A DNA stretch of 64,000 bases from Sphingomonas oligoaromativorans (lineage in GTDB: Bacteria > Pseudomonadota > Alphaproteobacteria > Sphingomonadales > Sphingomonadaceae), in contig NZ_JAASQK010000004.1 in the NCBI RefSeq assembly GCF_011762195.1, positions 186,001 to 250,000 of the forward strand, written 5' to 3'. The translations under genes were made by a program, and so were the position numbers. Below the pieces are notes generated by a model. That model did no database searches. It saw nothing but the letters and a program-made list of their open reading frames with translations, and was not told where the DNA came from. Shown here in pieces: positions 49,288 to 58,366 of this stretch (the first letter of the stretch is position 1; each line of letters begins with the position of its first letter).

Positions 49288-49955
49288 TGCTGGTGTTGGC
49301 CGGGATCGCGGTGATCGCGTTCGGCTTCCTGTTGCGTTTCAATCCCCTGCTGGTGGTGGCGGCCTCCGCCGCCGTGACGGGGCTGGCGGCGGGGCTTGAC
49401 CCGCTGGCCATTCTTGCAGCCTTCGGAAAGGCTTTCAACAATACGCGCTATATCACTGTTATCTGGGTCATCCTGCCGCTGATAGGGCTGCTGGAGCGCT
49501 ATGGCCTTCAGGCCCGCGCGCGGGCGCTGATCGAACGGTTCGGGCAGGCCACGGCGGGCCGGTTGCTGATGGTCTATCTCCTGTTCCGGCAGTTGAGCGC
49601 GGCCGTGGGGCTCACGACCATCGCGGGGCCGGCGGTGACGGTGCGGCCGCTGCTCGCGCCGATGACCGAGGCGCTGGCGGAACGCCAGACGGGCGGACTG
49701 GACGAAGCCGAGCGCGAGCGCATCCGGGCGCTCGCGGCGGCGACGGACAATGTCGGCCTGTTCTTCGGCGAGGATATCTTCCTCGCGATCGGCTCGATCC
49801 TGCTGATGAAGGGGCTGCTGGAGCAATATGGCATCCGGCTGGAGCCGTTCCAGCTATCGCTGTGGGCGATCCCGAGCGCGATCGCCGCCTTCCTGATCCA
49901 CGGGGCGCGGCTCTGGTGGCTCGACCGGCGGCTGGCGAGGAAGCGCGCGGCGTGA
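49287..49955 (+). CDS. DUF969 family membrane protein, putative 5-oxoproline transporter subunit
   Basis: A 222-residue inner-membrane protein with about six hydrophobic segments, including LVLAGIAVIAFGFLLRFNPLLVVAAS and YITVIWVILPLIGLLERYGLQ. DUF969 and DUF979 proteins occur as pairs and are annotated in some genomes as 5-oxoproline transporter subunits. The start shares one base with the oxoprolinase stop and the 3' end overlaps the DUF979 gene by 4 bases, so all three products are probably made in fixed ratio. Transport of oxoproline is inferred from context. Confidence 0.85.
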   Translation: MLVLAGIAVIAFGFLLRFNPLLVVAASAAVTGLAAGLDPLAILAAFGKAFNNTRYITVIWVILPLIGLLERYGLQARARALIERFGQATAGRLLMVYLLFRQLSAAVGLTTIAGPAVTVRPLLAPMTEALAERQTGGLDEAERERIRALAAATDNVGLFFGEDIFLAIGSILLMKGLLEQYGIRLEPFQLSLWAIPSAIAAFLIHGARLWWLDRRLARKRAA

Positions 49956-50857
49956 TCGGATTGCCGTTCGTCTATATCGCCACGGGGCTGCTGTTCGGGC
50001 TCTACGCCCTGCTGTCGGTTCGGGATCGGCGGCCGGGCAATGCCGGTTTCTGGGGGCTCATGGCGCTGAGCTTCCTGCTGGGCGACCGGATCGGCGATAT
50101 CGGCAATGGCGTGCTGGCGCTCGGTCTCGTCGCGATCGCGGGGACGGGGCTGATGCGCCCGGCGCGGGCCATGGAGGACGGTGTCGCGCCGCGCGGCGAC
50201 GCCCTGTTCGTCCCCGTGCTGATCGTCCCCGCGGCGGCGCTGGGCGGAACGTTGCTGGCACGCGCGCGGCCCGGCTGGCTCGATCCGCAGCAGGCGACGC
50301 TGGTCGCGCTCGTCGCGGGCGTGGTGGTGGCGCTCGGTATCGCGTGCCTCTGGCTCCGTCCCCGGCCGCAGACGCCGTTCCGCGAAGGGCTGCGGCTGAT
50401 GGATTCGATCGGCTGGGCGGCGGTGTTGCCGCAGATGCTGGTGAGCCTCGGCGCGATTTTCGCGCTGTCCGGCGTGGGGACAGTGGTCGGCACGTTGCTG
50501 GGGGCCGTCATCCCGGAGGGGAGCCTGATCGGCGCGGCGATCGTCTATGGCGTGGGCATGGCGCTGTTCACCATCGTGATGGGCAATGCCTTCGCGGCCT
50601 TCCCGGTGATGATGGCGGCGGTGGGGCTGCCGCTGCTGATCCACGGGCATCACGGCAATGCGGCGGCGATCAGCGCGATCGGGATGCTGTCCGGCTTCTG
50701 CGGGACATTGCTCACGCCAATGGCAGCCAATTTCAACATCGTACCGGCCGCTCTTCTCGAATTGCGGAACCGCAACGGCGTGGTCCGCGCGCAGATGGCG
50801 ACGGCGCTGCCCTTGCTCGCGGTCAACATCGCGCTGATGGTCTGGCTGGCTTTCTAG
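49952..50857 (+). CDS. DUF979 family membrane protein, putative 5-oxoproline transporter subunit
   Basis: A 301-residue membrane protein with about nine hydrophobic segments and the DUF979 hallmark MGNAFAAFPVMMAAVGLPLLIHGHHGNAAAISAIGMLSGFCGTLLTPMAANFN. I split this as MGNAFAAFPVMMAAVG, HGHHGNAAAISAIG and GFCGTLLTPMAANFN, near residues 210-265. The GTG start at 49952 overlaps the DUF969 stop (GTGA). It likely forms the main translocation path with the DUF969 protein. Confidence 0.85.
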   Translation: MIGLPFVYIATGLLFGLYALLSVRDRRPGNAGFWGLMALSFLLGDRIGDIGNGVLALGLVAIAGTGLMRPARAMEDGVAPRGDALFVPVLIVPAAALGGTLLARARPGWLDPQQATLVALVAGVVVALGIACLWLRPRPQTPFREGLRLMDSIGWAAVLPQMLVSLGAIFALSGVGTVVGTLLGAVIPEGSLIGAAIVYGVGMALFTIVMGNAFAAFPVMMAAVGLPLLIHGHHGNAAAISAIGMLSGFCGTLLTPMAANFNIVPAALLELRNRNGVVRAQMATALPLLAVNIALMVWLAF

Positions 50858-50868
50858 AAGGACGAACG

Positions 50869-51852
50869 ATGCTTTCCGTTGAGACCGCCGCGCTTTTCGC
50901 ACGCCTGACGCTGGGCCATGTCGGGCGGGAATATCCCAACAAGCTCGATCATGTGATGGCGGGCCTGGAGGATGTGCGGAGCCCTTCGGATCTGCATCCG
51001 ATCTTTTACGGCAGTTTCGACTGGCATAGCTGCGTGCATGGCTGGTGGCAGTTGCTGCGTATCCGCCGGCTCTTTCCCGACACGCCCGAAGCGGCCGCCA
51101 TCACGGCACGCGCCGACGAGATGCTGGTGCCGGAGAAGGTGGCGGGCGAACTCGCCTATCTGGAGCGCCCCGCCTCGGCCGGGTTCGAGCGGCCTTATGG
51201 CTGGGCGTGGCTGCTGGCGCTGCATGGCGAGGCGGAGCGGACCCCATGGGGGGCGACGCTGGAGCCCCTCGCGCGTGCTTTCGCCGACAGGTTCAGGGCT
51301 TATCTGCCGAAGCTCACTTATGCGATCAGGAGCGGGGGGCATTTCAACACGGCGTTCGGGCTCGTCCTCGCGCTCGATTGGGCGCGGACCCATGATGCCG
51401 GGTTGGCAACGCTGATCGGCGAACGCGCCCGTGCATGGTATGGCGAGGATCGCGCCTGCCAGGCGTGGGAGCCGAGCGGCGACGATTTCCTGTCGCCCGC
51501 GCTGATCGAGGCGTTGCTGATGAGCCGGCTCCTCGATGGCGCGGCGTTCGCGACATGGTTCGCGGATTTCCTTCCCGACGCACGGGATCGCAGGCCGGCG
51601 ACGCTGTTCACCCCGGCCCATGTTTCGGATCGGAGCGACGGCAAGATCGCCCATCTCGACGGGCTCAATCTCAGCCGGGCGTGGTGCTGGCGGGGGATCG
51701 CGGCGGCGCTGGGCGCGGAGCATCCGGTCGCGGCCATCGCGGAGGAGGCGGCGGAGCGGCATCTCTCCGCCAGCCTGCCGCATGTCGAGGGCGATTATAT
51801 GGGCGAGCATTGGCTCGCCACCTTCGCCCTGCTCGCGCTGGAACGGGGCTGA
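50869..51852 (+). CDS. DUF2891 family protein
   Basis: A 327-residue soluble protein of unknown function. It has many conserved aromatic and histidine residues: YPNKLDHVM, FYGSFDWHSCVHGWWQLLR, SGGHFNTAFGLVLALDWA, CQAWEPSGDDFLSPALIEA and a C-terminal HVEGDYMGEHWLATFALLA. The pattern suggests an alpha/alpha-barrel enzyme, with possible active-site residues in FDWHSCVHG. No signal peptide. It starts 11 bases after the DUF979 stop and is probably the last gene of the oxoproline operon. I recall DUF2891 next to DUF969/DUF979 genes in other proteobacteria, but its reaction is not known to me. Confidence 0.8.
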   Translation: MLSVETAALFARLTLGHVGREYPNKLDHVMAGLEDVRSPSDLHPIFYGSFDWHSCVHGWWQLLRIRRLFPDTPEAAAITARADEMLVPEKVAGELAYLERPASAGFERPYGWAWLLALHGEAERTPWGATLEPLARAFADRFRAYLPKLTYAIRSGGHFNTAFGLVLALDWARTHDAGLATLIGERARAWYGEDRACQAWEPSGDDFLSPALIEALLMSRLLDGAAFATWFADFLPDARDRRPATLFTPAHVSDRSDGKIAHLDGLNLSRAWCWRGIAAALGAEHPVAAIAEEAAERHLSASLPHVEGDYMGEHWLATFALLALERG

Positions 51853-51855
51853 GGC

Positions 51856-52167
51856 TCAGCCCGAAAGCTTTTGCTGCCCGCGCGTGATGATATGGCGTTC
51901 GTCGATCGGATTGTCGAACGCCACGCCGAAGCGGTGATCCTCCACCCAGGCGACCCGGCCTTCCACGCGCAGATCCTCGTGGATCAGCACGACGCGCTCA
52001 TCCCGCGCCGGCGGCTCGTCGGCATCCAGCTTCGCGCCCGAATGGGAGATGTTCAGCAGATGCACCTCGACGACGCCCTGATGGCATTCCATCCGGGCGG
52101 TCAGCAGCAAACGCGAACGCTTGTTGTCACGCTTGTCCTGCGGCAACTCGAACGCCGATGCTGCCAT
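51856..52167 (-). CDS. PilZ domain protein
   Basis: A 103-residue single-domain protein. The cyclic di-GMP-binding pattern is recognisable as KRDNKRSRLLL (in place of RxxxR) near residues 12-22 and LNISHSGAKLD (D/NxSxxG) near residues 38-48. It is therefore a probable cyclic di-GMP effector acting on motility or surface functions; the diguanylate cyclase at 18709 could supply the signal. Its stop lies 3 bases from the convergent DUF2891 stop. Confidence 0.82.
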   Translation of the reverse strand: MAASAFELPQDKRDNKRSRLLLTARMECHQGVVEVHLLNISHSGAKLDADEPPARDERVVLIHEDLRVEGRVAWVEDHRFGVAFDNPIDERHIITRGQQKLSG

Positions 52168-52236
52168 ACGCTCGTCTCCTATGGGCGTCGTCGCCGATGT
52201 TCATGCCACAGGAAGTGCTAAAGGCGGGTTAAGACT

Positions 52237-53502
52237 TTAGACGAGTTCCCCCAGATCCAGCGCTTCCAGCAGGGCTTTGCGCGCCTCGACCGCGGCGGGC
52301 CAGGCGCCCAGCGCCTCGATCTCGGCGGTCGTCACGCGCTCGGGCCAATGCGCCTCGATCACGCCGGCGAGGCGATCGAGCTTCGCCTCGTCGACGAGGA
52401 AGCGCGGGTCCACCGTCGCCGGATCGCAGACGACACGCAGGCGCAGGCAGGCGGGGCCGCCGCCATTGGCCATGGATTCGCGCACGTCGACCGGGATCAG
52501 CCGGCGGATCGGCCCGTTGCCGGCGGTCAGCGCCTCCAGCCATTGCCACACGCGGCCGACATGCCGCGCCTCGGTCGGCAGGATCAGCGCCATGCCGCCG
52601 CCATCGGGAAGCGTGACGAGCTGGGCGTTGAACAGATAGCTGGCGATCGCGTCGGAGAGGCTCACCGCCTCGGCCGGCACCTCGATGATCTCGACCGAGG
52701 GCAGCCGCTCGCGCAGGTCCGCGAAGAAGCGGTGCTTGTCGGCGAAGGCATGTTCGTGGGCGAACAGCACGCGCTCGTTGGCGACGGCGACGACATCGTT
52801 GTGGAAGGCGCCGGCCGCGATCGCCTCGTCCGACTGGCGGACGAACAGCGCTTGCCCGAGCCCATGACGGCGGACGATGGCGGCGCTCGCCTGCGGGTGC
52901 TGGCGGGCGGGGAAGGGGCCTCCGCCCTCGCCATAGACGAACACCTCGACGCCGGGCGCGCCATGATGCTCGCACAGGCGCATATGGTTGGCGGCGCCCT
53001 CGTCCCCGAAGGGGGCGGGCACGGGGCCATGCACGGCGAAGGCGCGCTCGTCGGCGAAGGCGAGGCGGAGCTGCGCCAGCGTGCCCGGCCATTCATGGCT
53101 GCGGTGCGGCATCGTCACCAGATTGGCGACGGTGAGGTGGCAGCGGCCGTCCCGCGTATCGGCGGCGGGCGAGACGGTCGCGGCATTGGCCGCCCACATC
53201 GCCGAAGCGGACGTCGCCGCCGGCCAGAGCGGCCCGGCGTTCGCCACGTCGGTCGCGAGCGAGGCGAGCCACTCGCCGTCCGGCCGGCGATGGGGCAGGA
53301 GGATGCCCTGCGTCAGCCCGAGCGCGAGGTTCGCCCGCATCTTGGCGAGGCCCTGAAGCGCCGCCGCGCGGGGGTGCGACGCCTGCCCCGCATTCTTCTT
53401 CGAGGCGAGATTGCCGAGGCTCAAGCCCGCATAATTGTGGGTGGGGCCGACGATCCCGTCGAAATTGATCTCGACCATCCGGCCGGGCTCAACGGACGGC
53501 AT
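52237..53502 (-). CDS. astB: N-succinylarginine dihydrolase AstB
   Basis: Second step of the arginine succinyltransferase pathway: N2-succinylarginine to N2-succinylornithine, ammonia and CO2. The 421 residues include NFDGIVGPTHNYAGLSLGN, GAFHNDVVAVANERVLF with the catalytic His, and the late GGGPACLRLRVVC with the active Cys, all typical. The start at 53502 has a good GAGGTGG before it; the family start Met nine codons later (53478, MVEINFDG) lacks one. It overlaps astA by 14 bases. Confidence 0.95.
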   Translation of the reverse strand: MPSVEPGRMVEINFDGIVGPTHNYAGLSLGNLASKKNAGQASHPRAAALQGLAKMRANLALGLTQGILLPHRRPDGEWLASLATDVANAGPLWPAATSASAMWAANAATVSPAADTRDGRCHLTVANLVTMPHRSHEWPGTLAQLRLAFADERAFAVHGPVPAPFGDEGAANHMRLCEHHGAPGVEVFVYGEGGGPFPARQHPQASAAIVRRHGLGQALFVRQSDEAIAAGAFHNDVVAVANERVLFAHEHAFADKHRFFADLRERLPSVEIIEVPAEAVSLSDAIASYLFNAQLVTLPDGGGMALILPTEARHVGRVWQWLEALTAGNGPIRRLIPVDVRESMANGGGPACLRLRVVCDPATVDPRFLVDEAKLDRLAGVIEAHWPERVTTAEIEALGAWPAAVEARKALLEALDLGELV

Positions 53503-54502
53503 AGGCCACCTCGTCTCCGACCGACGCGCCCAGCAGGGCGGCGCTCTCGGCGCTGATGGCGATGCCGCCGTCGCGCTCCTCGATCATCGCGTGGATGGCC
53601 ACGAAATCCTGCAATCGCCCATGGGACACGAGCGCGCGCTGGCCGCCTTCGGCGTCGATGGCGACGATCTTCGCGTCCGCCGCATCGCGGACGGTGCGGA
53701 TCTGGTCGGTCGCCGCCGCCATGCTGGGGCCGCCGTCGAAGATGTCGATATAGCCTTCGTGCGCAAAGCCCTCGCCCTCCAGCATCCGCATCGCGGCGCG
53801 GCCGGTCGGGTGGGGCATCCCCATCACCGCGCGCGCCGTCTCGGGCAGCATGGCGGTGTAGATCGGGTGCTTGGGCATCAGATCGGCGATGAACTGGTTG
53901 CCGTGGACGGCATTGAACTGGTCCGCCTCCTGGAAGCTCATGCCGAAGAATTTGCCGGCGAGCCCGTCCCAGAAGGGCGATCCGCCCGCCTCGTCGATCA
54001 CGCCGCGCAGCTCCGCGATCACGCGGTCGCCGAAGCGGCGGCGGTGCTGGCGGATGAAGAGATAGCGCGAGCGGGCGAGCAGCAGGCCGAGCCCCCCGGC
54101 GCGTTCGCGCGGGTGGAGGAACAGGCCGCCCACTTCGGACGAGCCCTCCAGATCGGTGGTGAGCGTCAGCATCTCGGCGCGGAAGGTGCGGCCGAGCTCC
54201 TGGCTGGTCTGGCTCAGCACGCCGGTGCGATAGCTGTAGAAGGGCCAGTGCTGCCCGATCTTGGAGAAGACCTGCGCGGTGCCGCGCACCTGTCCCGTCT
54301 CGCTGTTCTCCAGCATCAGGACATAGATGTCGTCGCCGGTGGTGTCGGCCTCCTTGGCGAAGGCATGGGCCGAGCGGGCGAGCTTGGCGGCCAGCGCGTC
54401 GCGGTCGGGCGGCAGGTTGGTGAAGCCCCCCCCGGTGAGCTTGGCCAGCTCGTAGAGCGAGCCGATATCGGCGATGCGGGATGCGCGGATGCGGAAGCTC
54501 AT
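53489..54502 (-). CDS. astA: arginine N-succinyltransferase AstA
   Basis: First step of arginine catabolism by the AST route, transferring succinyl from succinyl-CoA to the arginine alpha-amino group. 337 residues, GNAT-related fold. IRASRIADIGSLYELAKLTGGGFTNLPPD at the N-terminus and SSEVGGLFLHPRERAGGLGLLLARSRYLFI (CoA site) near residue 123 are diagnostic; GKFFGMSFQEADQFN is also conserved. The start overlaps the preceding M20 hydrolase by 4 bases. astC and astD are not in the window. Confidence 0.95.
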   Translation of the reverse strand: MSFRIRASRIADIGSLYELAKLTGGGFTNLPPDRDALAAKLARSAHAFAKEADTTGDDIYVLMLENSETGQVRGTAQVFSKIGQHWPFYSYRTGVLSQTSQELGRTFRAEMLTLTTDLEGSSEVGGLFLHPRERAGGLGLLLARSRYLFIRQHRRRFGDRVIAELRGVIDEAGGSPFWDGLAGKFFGMSFQEADQFNAVHGNQFIADLMPKHPIYTAMLPETARAVMGMPHPTGRAAMRMLEGEGFAHEGYIDIFDGGPSMAAATDQIRTVRDAADAKIVAIDAEGGQRALVSHGRLQDFVAIHAMIEERDGGIAISAESAALLGASVGDEVAYAVR

Positions 54503-55710
54503 GCGCGGCCTCGCTCGGCCAGTTCCAGCAAGACAAGCGCGGACAGGCGGGCCCTTTCGGCCAGGCTCTCGACGATCAGAAATTCCTCCCCGGAGTGAAT
54601 GGCGCCTCCGCGGGCGCCCATTGTATCGACCACGGGCACGCCCGCGGCCGCTATATTATTGCCGTCGCATACACCGCCGCTGGGCGCCCAGGCGATGGTC
54701 TGCCCGATCGCCTCGCCGCACTCGCGCACCAGCTCGAACAGCTTTTCGGTCTGGGGGCCGAGCGGCTTGGGCGGGCGGGCGAAGCTGCCGTGCATGTGGA
54801 TGTGGACGTCATGCTCGGCGGCGACCATCGCGATCGCCGCGTCGATATGGCTCTTGGCGCGCAGCTCGTCCTCCGGCGCGGTGGGGCGCAGGTTGACGCG
54901 GAGCACGGCATGATCGGGCACGACGTTGTTGGGTCCGCCGCCGTCGATCCTGGCGGGATTGACGGTGAGGCGCGGGCCGGCCGCCTTGGCGAGGCGCAGC
55001 GCGAGATCGGCGGCGGCGAGCACGGCGTTGCGGCCGTCTTCCGGGTTGCGCCCGGCGTGGGCGCTGCGGCCGGTGACGATGATCGAGAAATTGCCGCTGC
55101 CCGGCCGCGCCCCCGCCAGCAGGCCGTCGGGCCGCGCCGAGGGTTCATAGGTGAGCGCCGCCACCTTGCCCTTCGCGGCACGCGCGATCAGCCCGGCCGA
55201 GCCGTGGGAGCCGGTCTCCTCGTCCGAATTGATGACGACCTCATAGCCCACGCGATCGCGGAGCGGGCTCGCCTCCAGCGCGGTCAGCGCGGCGAGCATG
55301 ATGGCGAGGCCGCCCTTCATGTCCGCGACGCCGGGGCCGTTGATGCGCCCGTCGTCGAGCGTCACCGTCTTCTGGAAGGGATGGTCGGCGGCGAACACGG
55401 TGTCCATATGGCCGGTCAGCAGGAGCTGCACCGGGGCGGCGGGCCGCACTGCGAGATGGAGGTTGCGGCCGCGTTTGATCGCGCGGGTCGCGCCGTCGGG
55501 GAGGATGCTCTCGACCGGATCGGCCGCCAGCAGCTCCACCTTGCCCGGCAGCGCGGAGAAGGCGTCCGCGAGCTTGCCGGCCACCGTCTTCAGGCCGGCG
55601 AGATTGCCCGTTCCGCTGTTGATGGCGGCCCAATCGAGCGTCTGCTCCAGCATCGGCTGACCGGCCGCGCGATCGAGGATGAGGCGGTGCTCTGCGCGAA
55701 GCGAAAACAT
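54499..55710 (-). CDS. M20 family metallohydrolase in the ast block
   Basis: A 403-residue zinc hydrolase resembling glutamate carboxypeptidase (CPG2). Metal-site motifs are LLLTGHMDTVFAADHPF, GPGVADMKGGLAIML and NSDEETGSHGS; the lid domain starts at SGNFSIIVTGRSAHAGRNPEDG with its conserved His. No clear signal peptide, so probably cytoplasmic. It is coupled to astA by a 4-base overlap. Enzymes of this superfamily remove succinyl or acyl groups from amino acids (DapE, ArgE), so it might take the role of the M14-type succinylglutamate desuccinylase AstE. That role is inference. Confidence 0.88.
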   Translation of the reverse strand: MFSLRAEHRLILDRAAGQPMLEQTLDWAAINSGTGNLAGLKTVAGKLADAFSALPGKVELLAADPVESILPDGATRAIKRGRNLHLAVRPAAPVQLLLTGHMDTVFAADHPFQKTVTLDDGRINGPGVADMKGGLAIMLAALTALEASPLRDRVGYEVVINSDEETGSHGSAGLIARAAKGKVAALTYEPSARPDGLLAGARPGSGNFSIIVTGRSAHAGRNPEDGRNAVLAAADLALRLAKAAGPRLTVNPARIDGGGPNNVVPDHAVLRVNLRPTAPEDELRAKSHIDAAIAMVAAEHDVHIHMHGSFARPPKPLGPQTEKLFELVRECGEAIGQTIAWAPSGGVCDGNNIAAAGVPVVDTMGARGGAIHSGEEFLIVESLAERARLSALVLLELAERGRA

Positions 55711-55760
55711 GGGGCGGGCTTAGAACGAAGCGCGCTCCGGGGCAAATCGCGTGGATCGCG

Positions 55761-56828
55761 TCAGAAGCTGTAGACCAGCGAGGCGCGGCTGGTCGTATCG
55801 AGATTCTTGGCGGAATCCGTCGTCTCGCGCTCATAAGTGACGTTGTAGGAGAGGCGCGCCTTGAGCGGCCCGAACAGCTTGGTGTCGAGCGAGGTGGTGG
55901 AGACGATATTGTTGTTGCCCGTCTCGAAATAGACCTGCGTGCTCTGGGTGAGCTGGACGTTCGGATTGGGCTTCCACGCGACGCTCAGCGATCCGCGGCC
56001 CGCGAAGTCGGTGCGGTGGCCGCCGTCGATGAAGCGCGTCTGACGGACGGCGGGGCCGCCTTCCACATCGACCTGGATCTTCGGCCCCGGCAGCAGGCGA
56101 TAGCCGAGGCCGGTGCCCGCCGTGTAGCGCTGGTCGTAGCCGGTGAAGCGGTCATGCTCGAACTGGCCGAGGCCGTAGAGATAGAGCCGCTCGTCGAACT
56201 TGTATTGCGGCTGATAGGCGATGCTGTCGCGATCGGTGGAGGTGATGCCGTCGGTCTTCTGGAAATCCGCGCGGGCGGTGAGCGCGTTGCGCCAGCGCAG
56301 CCCCTCGCGGGTGAGCTTCAGCGAGCCGTAGACCGCGATGTTGTGGGTGTTGCCGGTCTGGAGGGAACCGCCCACCTCGACCTCGCCCTTCCAGTTGTCG
56401 AGGAAGGAGGCGGCGGCCAGCGCGTCGGCCTTGGCGCGGGCCTCGGCCGCCTTCTTCTCGGCGATGTTGGCGGCGTTCTCGGCCGTCAGCGCGTCGATCT
56501 GGGCGCCGCCATTGGGATAGGTCTCGCGGGCCAGCTTCTCGACGGCGGCGAAGCTTTCGGCCGAGCCCTTGCTCATGGCCTGCTCCAGCAGCGCGCGGGC
56601 GGCGGGCGGCAGGGCCACGGCGTTGGGGTTGGGCGGCGGCGGCAGGACCAGCGTCAGCACCGGCAGGCGCTGATCCTCGATGGCGATGTCCGTGGGCGGC
56701 GGCGCGAGCCAGATGATCGGGATTTCGGGCTCGGGCCGGGCGAGCGAACTCGTCTCCGTCATCTGCGCATTCGCCGCCGTTCCGATCAGCCCGCAGGACA
56801 GCAGAAGGAAGCGACGCGCACGACTCAT
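55761..56828 (-). CDS. DUF481 outer-membrane protein (YdiY-like)
   Basis: A 355-residue exported protein. The signal peptide ends near GLIGTAANAQ. A proline-rich segment and an alanine-rich coiled-coil (TAENAANIAEKKAAEARAKA) lead to a beta-barrel of about 220 residues that starts at WKGEVEVGGSLQTGNT, the DUF481 signature, and ends with terminal Phe in ASLVYSF. YdiY is called a salt-induced outer-membrane protein in enterobacteria, but the function is not established. It lies between rppH and the ast genes with 20- and 50-base gaps. Confidence 0.85.
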   Translation of the reverse strand: MSRARRFLLLSCGLIGTAANAQMTETSSLARPEPEIPIIWLAPPPTDIAIEDQRLPVLTLVLPPPPNPNAVALPPAARALLEQAMSKGSAESFAAVEKLARETYPNGGAQIDALTAENAANIAEKKAAEARAKADALAAASFLDNWKGEVEVGGSLQTGNTHNIAVYGSLKLTREGLRWRNALTARADFQKTDGITSTDRDSIAYQPQYKFDERLYLYGLGQFEHDRFTGYDQRYTAGTGLGYRLLPGPKIQVDVEGGPAVRQTRFIDGGHRTDFAGRGSLSVAWKPNPNVQLTQSTQVYFETGNNNIVSTTSLDTKLFGPLKARLSYNVTYERETTDSAKNLDTTSRASLVYSF

Positions 56829-56847
56829 GCCGACAAGCTCTAATTTA

Positions 56848-57318
56848 TCAGATCAGATGCGCAAAGGCGCGGAGCACATTTTCATACAGCTCGCGCTTGA
56901 AGGGCACGATCATGTCGGGAAGCTCGCTGGGCTCGGCCCATTTCCAGGCGCGGAACTCGGGGTGGGCGGTCTCCAGCTTCACGTCGGCGTCGGTGCCTTC
57001 GAAGCGCATCAGGAACCACGCTTGCCGCTGGCCGCGATAGCGCCCCTTCCAGAGCTTGCCGACCAGATCGGCCGGGAGATCATAGTCGAGGTCTTTCTCC
57101 GCCCGCGCGATCACGGTGACGAGGCGGGCGGGGATGCCAGTCTCCTCCTCCAGTTCCCGCAGGGCGGCGGCTTCGGCCTCCTCGCCCGGATCGATGCCGC
57201 CCTGCGGCATCTGCCAGGCCTCCAGCGTCGAATCGAGGCGCTGGCCGACGAAGACCTTGCCCCCGGCGTTGAGCAGCATGATCCCGGCGGCGGGGCGATA
57301 GGGGAGGTCGGTGGTCAC
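56848..57318 (-). CDS. rppH: RNA pyrophosphohydrolase RppH
   Basis: Nudix enzyme that removes pyrophosphate from 5'-triphosphate RNA and so starts 5'-dependent mRNA decay. The 156 residues have PYRPAAGIMLLNAGGKVFVGQRLD at the N-terminus, the substrate segment AWQMPQGGIDPGEE and the Nudix box ending RELEEETGI (about 43-65). WKGRYRGQRQAWFLMRF is typical of RppH. The start is GTG at 57318, overlapping the esterase stop (GTGA). Confidence 0.93.
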   Translation of the reverse strand: MTTDLPYRPAAGIMLLNAGGKVFVGQRLDSTLEAWQMPQGGIDPGEEAEAAALRELEEETGIPARLVTVIARAEKDLDYDLPADLVGKLWKGRYRGQRQAWFLMRFEGTDADVKLETAHPEFRAWKWAEPSELPDMIVPFKRELYENVLRAFAHLI

Positions 57319-58271
57319 GATGGCTGTCCCGTTTCGGCAAGGAGGGCGTTGAGCGCGGCGAGGTTGAGCGCGAGATCCCCGCTCGACGAAGGGATGGCGC
57401 GGCGCAGGTTGAGGAAGCCGTGGATGTTGCCGGCCGCCTCGCGGAAGCTGACGGAGACGCCCGCCCGCGCGAGGGTGGCGACATAAGCGCGCCCCTGATC
57501 GCGGATCGGATCGAGGCCGGCGGTCGTCACCAGCGCGGGCGGCATCCCGGCGAGCGGCGCCTGCATCGGCGATCCGCGCCAGTCGGTGGCGTCGGGCGCA
57601 TAGCAGTCGTTGAACCAGCGCATCGCCTCGTCGGTGAGGAAGAAGCCGGACTTGAACTCGGAATAGGACGGATAATGCGTCACCAGATCGGCGGCCGGAT
57701 AGATCGCCCAGTGCGCGATCACCGGCACGGCGGCGGGCCTGTCCCGGAGCGCGATGGTGGCGACGATGGCGAGCGTTCCGCCCGCGCTGTCGCCGGCCAG
57801 CACCAGCCCGGTTGGCGAGAGGCCGAGCGTCTGCGGAGCGTCCGCCACCCAGCGCGCGGCCGCCTCGCAATCCTCCGGCGCGGCCGGCCACGGATGCTCG
57901 GGCGCCAGCCGATAGTCGACCGAGACCACCGGCATGTCGAGCCCGCGCGCCATTTCCGCGCACAACGCTTCGTAGGTGTCGAGATCGCCCAGCACCCAGC
58001 CGCCGCCATGGAAGAAGACCATCACCGGGCCGGGCTCGCGATGCTCACGGGCGTCGAAGAGGCGCAGCGCAATGTCGCCGCCGCCCGGCCCCGGCATGAC
58101 GAGATCGCGCAGTACGGCGAGCGGGCCGGTGTCGAGATCGGCGACGCCGCGCATCGCGCGCACCATCTCGCGGGCGTCGACGGGCTTCAGATCCTGCACC
58201 TTCGGTCCGGGGACGGCGTTCAGATAGCTCAGGAAGGTGGCGACGTCGGGTCGGACGAAGGCTTCGGTCAC
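57315..58271 (-). CDS. alpha/beta hydrolase, GDXG (hormone-sensitive lipase) family
   Basis: A 318-residue carboxylesterase. The oxyanion motif VFFHGGGWVLGDLDTYE and the nucleophile motif LVLAGDSAGGTLA (Ser in GDSAG) identify the HSL family. An Asp in TTAGLDPIRDQGRAY and a His in GNIHGFLNLRRAIP complete the triad. No signal peptide is seen, so it likely acts in the cytoplasm on short-chain esters. It is the first gene of the minus-strand block that continues to rppH. Confidence 0.9.
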   Translation of the reverse strand: MTEAFVRPDVATFLSYLNAVPGPKVQDLKPVDAREMVRAMRGVADLDTGPLAVLRDLVMPGPGGGDIALRLFDAREHREPGPVMVFFHGGGWVLGDLDTYEALCAEMARGLDMPVVSVDYRLAPEHPWPAAPEDCEAAARWVADAPQTLGLSPTGLVLAGDSAGGTLAIVATIALRDRPAAVPVIAHWAIYPAADLVTHYPSYSEFKSGFFLTDEAMRWFNDCYAPDATDWRGSPMQAPLAGMPPALVTTAGLDPIRDQGRAYVATLARAGVSVSFREAAGNIHGFLNLRRAIPSSSGDLALNLAALNALLAETGQPS

Positions 58272-58366
58272 GGACGGCTCCTTGTGCGCGCGCTCTCCTT
58301 AGGGCGGCGCGGCGGGGGAAGTCGAGCGCCGTTCCGCGCCCGCGCAAATCCTTCTAGGAAGGCCTC

